Assembly: GCF_003697845.1 (NCBI RefSeq)
Contig: NZ_RDQE01000004.1
Span: 1-64,000, forward strand
From: Halobellus captivus
Lineage (GTDB): Archaea; Halobacteriota; Halobacteria; Halobacteriales; Haloferacaceae
Length of the DNA stretch: 64,000 nt
Direction of reading: 5' to 3'
Part shown: positions 24,657 to 31,353 of the stretch, one piece after another
How the letters are laid out: every line of letters starts with the position of its first letter
Numbering within the stretch: the stretch's first letter is position 1
Position numbers and translations under genes: made by a program
The notes under the pieces: model-generated
Databases searched by the model: none
Told to the model about the DNA's origin: nothing
Seen by the model: only the letters and a program-made list of their open reading frames with translations

Positions 24657-25273
24657 CCCGGCCCGTCGGGTCAGCGGGACGGCGGTCGGCGGTGACGGCC
24701 GCCGTCACGGTCGCGCTCCTCGTCGGCGCGATCGCCTCGAGCGCCGGCGTCGTCGCCGCCGCCGACGCGTCGATCTCGATCACGGGTGCCGACGGCGGAA
24801 CCTCGCTCGAGGGCACCGACGGCGACAGGTTCGACCTGACGGTCGCCGCGAACGCGACGAACGTGTCCGCCTACCAGGCCTCGCTCGCCTTCGATCCCGA
24901 GGTCGTGGAGGTCGTCTCGGTGTCGGGGACGGACGACTTCGACGATCCGGTGGTGAACGTCGACGAGGAGAACGGCCGGGTCGCGTTCAACCAGTACCGT
25001 TCGTCGACCGTCGTCGACCCGCAGCTCGCGACGCTGACCGTCGAGATAGTCGGGAGCGGCGGGAACTGGACGTCCCTCTCGTTCGTGAAGCCCGAGACGA
25101 AACTCTCCGACGACGTGGCTCGGGAGCGGGGGATACGTCGGTTCGACGGCCTCACGGTCACCGCGGTGTCGGAAGCACCGACGACCGAAGCGGTCGCGCC
25201 GGGGTTCGGGGTGACGACCGCCCTCGCCGCGGGCGTGACGCTCTACGGGTACCTGTACTGGAGACGGGAATAG
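24653..25273 (+). CDS. Membrane-anchored cohesin-domain protein
   Basis: 206 residues. A Sec-type signal occupies 1-37 (TAAVTVALLVGAIASSAGVVAA). Residues about 40-170 form one cohesin-like beta-sandwich: ISITGADGG...LEGTDGDRFDLTVAANATNVSAYQASLAFDP, with VVEVVSVSG, GRVAFNQY and LATLTVEIVG strands. The hallmarks are a 'F-x-L-x-V ... NVSAYQASL-x-F-DP' pattern and the 'L-x-x-L-x-F-x-V' strand near the end. A C-terminal hydrophobic helix (about 182-203) followed by WRRE anchors it in the membrane. Its ATG overlaps the stop of the dockerin-bearing phosphoesterase, so the two proteins are made together. Cohesins bind dockerins through a calcium-dependent interface. That this pair interacts is inference from gene arrangement. 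Confidence 0.78.
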   Translation: MTRPVGSAGRRSAVTAAVTVALLVGAIASSAGVVAAADASISITGADGGTSLEGTDGDRFDLTVAANATNVSAYQASLAFDPEVVEVVSVSGTDDFDDPVVNVDEENGRVAFNQYRSSTVVDPQLATLTVEIVGSGGNWTSLSFVKPETKLSDDVARERGIRRFDGLTVTAVSEAPTTEAVAPGFGVTTALAAGVTLYGYLYWRRE

Positions 25274-25358
25274 GGCTCGACCGCGGTTGGCATCGGGAGG
25301 GGAGAGGATACGTCTCTTGACGGACACGTCGTCTCGGCGTCCGGCCTCGTCTCGTCGC

Positions 25359-26486
25359 TCACGTCCCGTCGGTCGCGTCGGAGAGCGACTCGATGCCGTC
25401 GACGACCTCCCGATCGATCCCGTCGGCGTGCCACTCGGAGCTCCGCGGGATCGCCGCGCGGTAGGTGTCGACGTCCGCGAACAGCTCCCGGAAGACCGCC
25501 TCCTCGGCTGCGATCACCTCCTCCAGCCGTTCGGTGAAGGACGGACCGGGACACAGCGCGTCGTACGCACGGAAGTACTCCTCGAGGAGCTCGTTCCACT
25601 CGTAGTAGCTGATCGCGTTGACCGCGTCGACGATCCGGTCCGTCGACGCCTCCTCGATCGCCACGTGATCGCTTCTCGGTGCCGCCCCGAGAACCACGAC
25701 GTTGTCCACGGTTGACTCCGCGACGTGGTCGGCGCGGGGGAACACCTCTCCGACCTTCGTGAAGCTCCGATCGTTCCCGGTCAGGTACTTCCGGTTGAGG
25801 AAGTCGACCCCGGTGTGGAGGAGACTGGCGTTCGAGTCCACGTTCAGTTCGATGAACTGGCTCACCTCGTCTCGGATGCGGTCCCGAACGTCGTCGTGTC
25901 GGACGTCGAGTTCGGGGAACGACCGGAGGTTGTACGGCTGGAGGTTCACCGACAACGGATATCCGAGGGCGGTCCCGTCCGCCCCGACCCAGAGTCGGTC
26001 GTCGGAGAGGTAGCCGGATCCCTCGTGCAACAGCGAGAGGAGCGTGTTCGTCTTTCCCCCACCGCGCCAGGCGGGGAACACGGTCGTCTCGCCGTTCAAC
26101 TCGACGCCGGATCCGTGAACGAGCGCGTAGCCGTCCTTCACGAGCGCCTCCCTGATCCGGAACTCGACGGGATAGGTGGCGAAGAACGGCTCCCAGTCGG
26201 GCGAGACGTAGACGTGTTCCCATCCCGGATCGACGGCCATGTACTTCGACCCGTTCCGGACGACGAACCGGTCGCCCGTCCACCCGTAGTGCTCCCCGGG
26301 ATCGCCGAGGACTGTCTCCGATTCGACGTCCTCGGTCGTCCGTTCGATCACTACGTCCGGCTCGCGGTCCGGGTCGTCGACCTCGAAGTGGTCGAACATC
26401 GTGTAGAACTGCCCGGTCGAGCGCCCGCCGTCGCCGCGCACCTCAAGCAGTACCGCTCCGAAGAAGTCGTAGTGTCGGCGTTTCAT
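25359..26486 (-). CDS. HPr kinase/phosphorylase-like P-loop protein
   Basis: 375 residues. GYALVHGSGVELNGETTVFPAWRGGGKTNTLL (about 119-150) matches the HPrK-type layout: a His-containing strand, a beta-hairpin, then a Walker A. Here the loop is A-W-R-G-G-G-K-T rather than G-x-x-G-x-G-K-S. GYLSDDRLWV (about 158-167) is the Walker B-like Asp pair. The N-terminal 100 residues and the C-terminal helical region are unassigned. HPrK-like ATPases without PTS partners occur in peptide and glycan biosynthesis clusters; the role here is unknown. No export signal. It converges on the cohesin gene and has its own promoter region to the right (26487-26775). Confidence 0.62.
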   Translation of the reverse strand: MKRRHYDFFGAVLLEVRGDGGRSTGQFYTMFDHFEVDDPDREPDVVIERTTEDVESETVLGDPGEHYGWTGDRFVVRNGSKYMAVDPGWEHVYVSPDWEPFFATYPVEFRIREALVKDGYALVHGSGVELNGETTVFPAWRGGGKTNTLLSLLHEGSGYLSDDRLWVGADGTALGYPLSVNLQPYNLRSFPELDVRHDDVRDRIRDEVSQFIELNVDSNASLLHTGVDFLNRKYLTGNDRSFTKVGEVFPRADHVAESTVDNVVVLGAAPRSDHVAIEEASTDRIVDAVNAISYYEWNELLEEYFRAYDALCPGPSFTERLEEVIAAEEAVFRELFADVDTYRAAIPRSSEWHADGIDREVVDGIESLSDATDGT

Positions 26487-26775
26487 CTGGCCGTATCGTC
26501 AGGCGAGTGAGTCAGAACTCGATACGTCGACCGATGTCCTAGGGGGGATGTGACGAGAGAAACCATACACGGAACTCGTCGGCCGTCCCTCGCATTGTTA
26601 TATATAGCATATCGGACGCCTATCGATCGGTGGGTTCCTCTCGACGCCCGCGAGAGGGGACTTCCGAGGTGGGATGACGGAGCCTCGAACCGTTTGGAGT
26701 TCATAACTAAAGCCCTCTCCGTCCGTGTGCCACCTATCGTGGGACACAGCAACCGACGCGGACACGACGTGACCG
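26487..26775. other. Divergent intergenic region with A/T-rich core
   Basis: A very A/T-rich run (TGTTATATATAGCATATC, about 26596-26613) and a smaller one (TTCATAACTAAAG, about 26699) break the high-GC background. They are candidate promoters for the flanking divergent genes, although the distance to either start is longer than for a leaderless transcript. No gene seen. Confidence 0.4.
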
Positions 26776-27513
26776 ATGCCCGAGCTTAGCGTCATCGTCC
26801 CCACCCTCAAGCCGAGGGACGAGATCGAGTCAGTCACGCGGCTCGAATCGGGATCGTTCGACGACGACGACTACGAGGTGCTCGTTCAGCGCGAGGACTC
26901 CGCGACGAAGGCCCGAAACGCCGGGATCCGGCGGGCGAGCGCGGAGAAGCTCGTCTTCCTCGACGACGACTCGCTGCCGACCGACGGCTACCTCGAACGG
27001 GTCTCGGACCTGCTGGACTGCGAGTCCGTGGTGACCGGCAGGATCGTCCATCCCCGCGACGACGTCATCAAACGGTTCACCACCCACTACGACCAGGGGC
27101 CCGAACCTCGCTACGTCACTCGTTTCTGGGGCTGTAACGCGGCCTGTCGGAGGGAGGTGTTCGAGGAGGTCGGGATGTGGGACGAGAACATCACGTGGGG
27201 ACACGAGGAGAAGGAGCTCGCCGACCGGATGCTCACCCGGCATCCGATATACTACGACCCCGAGCTGACCGTGGTCCACCCGTACGCCGACTCGGTTCGA
27301 GACTACTGGCGTAAACAGTACAAACTGGAGCTGCAGACCCCGTATCTCTGGGAGAAGGAGGGTGTGCCGCGGTCACAGCAGTACTTCCGGACGCTCCAGA
27401 TAGTGGCGAATCCGATGAACTACGTGGGGTTCTCGCCGAAACACGCCGTGGTCAGGGCGGGATCGAACCTGATGCAGTTCGCGGGCCGCGTGGTCGGCAT
27501 GCGACGGAGATGA
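26776..27513 (+). CDS. Family 2 glycosyltransferase
   Basis: 245 residues. ELSVIVPTLKPRDEIESV is the GT-A opening. KARNAGIRRASAEKLVFLDDDSLP contains the DxD-like DDD metal motif (about 58-60), and RFWGCNAACRREVFEEVGMWDENITWGHEEKELADRM is the acceptor-site 'ED/EE' region (HEEKE). No membrane segments, so it acts on a lipid-linked acceptor from the cytoplasm. It is short for the family but contains every core element. Sugar specificity is not deducible. A second GT2 follows 66 bases later on the same strand. Confidence 0.88.
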   Translation: MPELSVIVPTLKPRDEIESVTRLESGSFDDDDYEVLVQREDSATKARNAGIRRASAEKLVFLDDDSLPTDGYLERVSDLLDCESVVTGRIVHPRDDVIKRFTTHYDQGPEPRYVTRFWGCNAACRREVFEEVGMWDENITWGHEEKELADRMLTRHPIYYDPELTVVHPYADSVRDYWRKQYKLELQTPYLWEKEGVPRSQQYFRTLQIVANPMNYVGFSPKHAVVRAGSNLMQFAGRVVGMRRR

Positions 27514-27579
27514 GACGGTTCGGACACCGGCGGGGTACTCCGTCGCTAACGAAGTATCGTATCGTCGTTGATTCGACCG

Positions 27580-28503
27580 ATGGCTGACGAACACACGGTC
27601 AGCGTCGTCCTCCCGACGTACGGCCGGCCGGCGTACTTCGAGGACGCGGTCGAGAGCGTTGCGACACAGACGTACCCGGCGGTCGAGTTGGTGGTCGTCG
27701 ACGACTGCTCCCCGGAGCCGGTGGCGCCGCTCCTGGAGGACATCGACACCGACGGTATCGACGTCACGCTCGTTCGGCACGGGGAGAACCGCGGTGCGGC
27801 CGCCGCCCGAAACACGGGTATCGACGCCGCACGCGGACGATACGTCGCGTTCATCGACGACGACGACGTCTGGCTGGAGTCCAAGCTCGAACGCCAGGTC
27901 GCGACGATGACCTCGTCGGGACCGAACGTCCGTGCCGTCTACACCGGACAGCGCTACGTCGACGACGGGAGGACGACGAACGTTCGCACGCCGACCACGA
28001 GCGGGAACGTCACCGAGGCGATGCTCCGCGGCGCGTCCCTCAATCCCTTCTCGTGTATGCTGGTGGACGCGAGCGTTATCGATGCGGCTGGGGACCTCGA
28101 CGTCCGCCTTCCGAGCTGGCAGGACCGGGAGTGGTACTTCCGGCTGTCGCTCCACTGCGAGTTCGCGGCCGTGCCCGAGCCGCTCGTCGTGAGACGGATG
28201 GGCCACGAACAGATCAGCGGCGACTACGAGACGAAACGTGACGTCTCCTACCCGTTGCTGTTGAACGAGCACCTCGACCTCGCGCGCGAATACGGATGCG
28301 AGGACGCGTTTCGTGCCACCCTCCTGCGGTCGCTGGCGGGTTCCGCCATGGGAAGCGGACGGTACCGCGACGCGGTCCGTCACACGCTCGTGGCGGTCCG
28401 CTACCGACCGACGTACGGACTGGCGTGGATGACGATGGCGGCGGCGATCGGCGGCCCGGTGACGCACGGGCTCGCAAAGCGTGTGAACCGTTCGGTACGG
28501 TAG
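27580..28503 (+). CDS. Family 2 glycosyltransferase
   Basis: 307 residues from ATG 27580; a TTG at 27568 would add four residues and is less likely. HTVSVVLPTYGRPAYFEDAVESV, VVVDDCSPEP, GAAAARNTGIDAARGRYVAFIDDDDVW with the DDDD metal motif, and SWQDREWYFRLSLHCEF form a complete GT2 (GT-A) core. The C-terminal region is helical, with weakly hydrophobic segments. It is co-directional with the preceding GT2, so the two probably add successive sugars to the same glycan. Confidence 0.9.
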   Translation: MADEHTVSVVLPTYGRPAYFEDAVESVATQTYPAVELVVVDDCSPEPVAPLLEDIDTDGIDVTLVRHGENRGAAAARNTGIDAARGRYVAFIDDDDVWLESKLERQVATMTSSGPNVRAVYTGQRYVDDGRTTNVRTPTTSGNVTEAMLRGASLNPFSCMLVDASVIDAAGDLDVRLPSWQDREWYFRLSLHCEFAAVPEPLVVRRMGHEQISGDYETKRDVSYPLLLNEHLDLAREYGCEDAFRATLLRSLAGSAMGSGRYRDAVRHTLVAVRYRPTYGLAWMTMAAAIGGPVTHGLAKRVNRSVR

Positions 28504-28540
28504 GCGAGAAACGTCGCGAACGTGGCACGTCGTCGATCCC

Positions 28541-28603
28541 TCCACGAGACGCGGCGACTCTTCCACGAGACGCGACGATCCCTCCACGAACGGCGCGACC
28601 GCG
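28541..28603. repeat. 21-bp tandem repeat, about three copies, between convergent genes
   Basis: Units begin at 28541, 28562 and 28583, each opening TCCACGAGACGCG or TCCACGAACGGCG. The array lies between the stop of the GT2 gene (28503) and the stop of the sulfatase-like gene (28604). It resembles the 19-21 bp arrays at 15028 and 17665 in unit length and location, not in sequence. Confidence 0.7.
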
Positions 28604-29809
28604 TCACACTTCGAGGTCTCGAACCGCCGTGGCGACCCGTTCCCGCTCCGCGTCCGTCGCGTCGCGCCGCCGGACGATCGAGCGCCCGATCTCGTACAAG
28701 GGGTGTTCCTCCCGGCGGTGCCACTGCCCGTTCTCCCGGATCGAGACCGATTCGCCCCCGGTGGTCCGTTGATACCGCCAGTTCGATCCTCTCGCGATCC
28801 GCATCCCGGCGTTGTTCCGAGTGGTCACGTACGGCCGCTCGACCGTCGGTCGGTCCCCGACGGCGAGGCCGGTGAGGAGCTCCGGTATCGCCTCGAGGGA
28901 AACGGGGCGGTCGACGCGTTCGGCGGGAACGTTCCCGACGACGAGCGGAACGTTGATCACCGACTCGTGGAGGTATCCGTGCCCGTATCGACCGTCCTCC
29001 CCGAACAACTCCCCGTGGTCGGCGTGGACGCAGACGGCGGTGTCGTCACCCACGTCGTCGAGGAGGGTCGCGACGAAGTCGTCGGTGTACTCGACGGTCC
29101 TGTCGTACGCCGAGAGGAGCTGCTTCCGGAACAGCGGGCTCGTTCGGTCGTTCGCGCCGCCGAAGAGCCACGCGTTCGCCGCGTACGTCAGCGGCCAGAA
29201 CCGGAGGTACTCCTTCGGCGGGATGTACGGCATGTGGACGTCGACGAGGAACACCCAGAGGAAGTACGGCTCCTCGGCCGACCGTATCCACCGCTCGATG
29301 TCGTCGTAAAAGGACTCCCACGACATGAACATCTCCTGTCCCTCCCACCAGTCGAGAAGCCTGATCGCGGTCCCTCGAACGGCGCCACCGTCCCCGTTCC
29401 CGTCGACGTCGAACCGGTTCGACGTGGTGTCGTCCATGAAGTCCTCGAAGTGATCGAACCCCTTGTCGAAGCCGAACGACCGGGACGTCCACGGGTTCGC
29501 CGTAAACGCTCCCGTCTCGTATCCCATCCGCCCGAACCGCTCGGCGATCGTGTCGCGAGCGCGGAGCTGTCTCCGGATCGTCTCCCGGCGGTCGACGCCC
29601 GGACGGTCGAACGGATAGTCGCCCGTCATGAACGTGGTCGACGAGCCGCGCGTCGAGCCGTCCGGGGCGATGGCGTTGTGGAAACGGAGTCCGTCCTCCG
29701 CGAGTTCGTCGATCGTCGGCGTGAGGCCGCCGTCGTGTCCGAGGTGGCCGCATCGATCGGCGCGAAGGCTGTCGATCGTGACGAGCACGACGTTCCGTGG
29801 ATCTCCCAT
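28604..29809 (-). CDS. Second sulfatase-superfamily protein, Thr at the nucleophile position
   Basis: 401 residues from ATG 29809 (a GTG four codons earlier is the alternative). NVVLVTIDSLRADRCG keeps the canonical metal Asp (D13). The active-site segment is DGSTRGSSTTFMTG, and aligning it on the terminal TG puts Thr (T53) where sulfatases have the formylglycine Cys/Ser. FLVDVHMPYIPP and VHADHGELFGEDGRYGHG provide the remaining ligands. As for the enzyme at 16193, this predicts either a phosphotransferase-type chemistry or an unmodified Thr nucleophile. No export signal. It is divergent from the small RHH-type gene at 30011. Confidence 0.82.
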   Translation of the reverse strand: MGDPRNVVLVTIDSLRADRCGHLGHDGGLTPTIDELAEDGLRFHNAIAPDGSTRGSSTTFMTGDYPFDRPGVDRRETIRRQLRARDTIAERFGRMGYETGAFTANPWTSRSFGFDKGFDHFEDFMDDTTSNRFDVDGNGDGGAVRGTAIRLLDWWEGQEMFMSWESFYDDIERWIRSAEEPYFLWVFLVDVHMPYIPPKEYLRFWPLTYAANAWLFGGANDRTSPLFRKQLLSAYDRTVEYTDDFVATLLDDVGDDTAVCVHADHGELFGEDGRYGHGYLHESVINVPLVVGNVPAERVDRPVSLEAIPELLTGLAVGDRPTVERPYVTTRNNAGMRIARGSNWRYQRTTGGESVSIRENGQWHRREEHPLYEIGRSIVRRRDATDAERERVATAVRDLEV

Positions 29810-29836
29810 CTTACCCGTCACTACCGTCGTCCGAAC

Positions 29837-29846
29837 CTTGTTATAC
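29837..29846 (-). promoter_or_regulatory. TATA-like promoter of the second sulfatase-like gene
   Basis: Minus-strand GTATAACAAG lies 28-37 bases before the ATG at 29809, matching the TATAACAA elements seen at 42197 and 42557. The spacing supports the ATG at 29809 as a leaderless start. Confidence 0.55.
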
Positions 29847-30010
29847 GCGTCCTACCTCGAACGGCAGGATCGGAGGCTCGTTCTGAGGGTTTCGCCACCA
29901 CTCGTAAGGATGGGCGACCGTCCGCGAGGGGAGTCCGGCACGGAACCGTTCGTTAGCGACGAGTTACTGAAGTCGGTCACGCACGGTAGGTCTTCTCGGG
30001 AAGTCTCACG

Positions 30011-30232
30011 ATGAACACCGAAACCGAAGCGCGGACCGTCAGGATCCCGGAGCACCTCCACGAGCGCACCGAGCGGCGGATCGCCGGGACGACGTTCGAA
30101 TCGGTCGACGGGTACGTCCAGTTCGTCCTCGAGGAGGTGTTGGCCGCCGACGCGGACGACGGCTCGTACGACGACGTGGACGACGACGACGTCCAGGCGC
30201 GGCTTCGCTCGCTCGGCTATCTGGACGCGTGA
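30011..30232 (+). CDS. Small ribbon-helix-helix-like protein with a sulfatase-type tail
   Basis: 73 residues. RTVRIPEHLHERTERRIAGTTFESVDGYVQFVLEEVL has the strand-helix-helix pattern of CopG/RHH proteins. The remainder is acidic and ends ARLRSLGYLDA, strikingly like the 'LxxLGYL' C-terminus of many haloarchaeal sulfatases, such as the one at 16193-17629. It is encoded divergently from the second sulfatase-like gene, which lacks that tail. A regulator of the divergent promoter or a companion subunit are both possible. Such small proteins beside sulfatase genes seem to recur in haloarchaea, but I cannot confirm it here. Confidence 0.72.
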   Translation: MNTETEARTVRIPEHLHERTERRIAGTTFESVDGYVQFVLEEVLAADADDGSYDDVDDDDVQARLRSLGYLDA

Positions 30233-30234
30233 GT

Positions 30235-31353
30235 TCACGTCTCGGAGCGATTCACCGACGGCTCGGCGTCCGAGGGCGGCGAGCCGGCGAACGAGTAGTA
30301 CAGGGCAACCAGTTCCTCGGTCACGCCGTCCCACGAGTGTGACCGTTCGACCCGTCGTCTGCTCTCTCTCGCCATCGACTCCACGCTATCGGGGTCCTCG
30401 AGGAGCGTTCGGATCGCGTCCGTGAGCGCGTCCGCGTCCCCGGGCTCGACGAGCACGCCGTTTCGGTCGTCGACGACGCTCGGGATCCCGCCCACGGCGG
30501 TCGAGACGATCGCGTTGCCGGCGGCCATCGCCTCCAGGATCGCGATCGGTACACCCTCGGCGTACGTCGGGAGGACGTACACCGACGACTCGGCGAGGAT
30601 CCCGCGTTTCCGCTCCTCCGAGACGAAGCCGACATACTCCACGCCGGGCCGTGCGTCGGCGAGGTCGGCGGCGAGATGCGACTCCGGACCCTTTCCGGCG
30701 ATGACGGCCTCGACCGGGCCGTTCTCGGCGAGCCGATCGATCGCCGAGACGAGCTCTTCGATCCCCTTGCGCTCGACGTGGTTCGACACGAACGACAGCC
30801 GTATGGGCGACGTCGAGAACGACGACTCGTACTCGGAGACGTCGACGGCGTTGTGGAGCACGGTCACCTTCCGCGGGTCCACCCGCCGGCCGATCAGTTC
30901 GGCCCAGCCGTCCGAAAGCGCCACGACGACGTCGCTCGCGTCGAAGACCGCGTTCTGTAGCGCTCGGACGATCCGCGAATCGGTCTCGAGGAACTCGTCG
31001 AAGGACGACCCGTGGACGTGGAGGACGACCGGACGACGCCACACGAACGCCGCGAAGAACACGTACCACGACGACTGGTAAAAGGAGTGCCAGTGGGAGG
31101 TGTGAACGTGGACGACGTCGGGCGGACGACGGAACGGAAACAGAAACATCTGCCGGAGCGCGACGAGCACGGCGAGACCGAACCGAGCGGTCCCGCTCCC
31201 CGCCGGCACGGCCACGCTGTAGACGCGTGTCCGAACGTGGTCCGGGAGGTGTCGACGCTGTTCGTCGATGTACCGGTTCACGCCGCCGCCGCCGGGGCGC
31301 GACGGACCGACGACGAGTACCTCGACGCCGGCCTCGGTACCCGTCGAGCTCAT
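30235..31353 (-). CDS. Family 4 glycosyltransferase
   Basis: 372 residues of GT-B fold. VLVVGPSRPGGGGVNRYIDEQ is the acceptor-side glycine loop and PDVVHVHTSHWHSFYQS the N-domain. The C-domain has RLSFVSNHVERKGIEELV, VIAGKGPE and the EX7E-type motif YAEGVPIAILEAMAAGNAIVSTAVGG, where the two Glu are those of EGVPIAILE. Retaining GT-B enzymes of this kind use nucleotide-activated sugars. Its start overlaps the stop of the upstream membrane protein (ATGA), so it is coupled to it. It converges with the small RHH gene, with 2 bases between stops. Confidence 0.92.
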   Translation of the reverse strand: MSSTGTEAGVEVLVVGPSRPGGGGVNRYIDEQRRHLPDHVRTRVYSVAVPAGSGTARFGLAVLVALRQMFLFPFRRPPDVVHVHTSHWHSFYQSSWYVFFAAFVWRRPVVLHVHGSSFDEFLETDSRIVRALQNAVFDASDVVVALSDGWAELIGRRVDPRKVTVLHNAVDVSEYESSFSTSPIRLSFVSNHVERKGIEELVSAIDRLAENGPVEAVIAGKGPESHLAADLADARPGVEYVGFVSEERKRGILAESSVYVLPTYAEGVPIAILEAMAAGNAIVSTAVGGIPSVVDDRNGVLVEPGDADALTDAIRTLLEDPDSVESMARESRRRVERSHSWDGVTEELVALYYSFAGSPPSDAEPSVNRSET

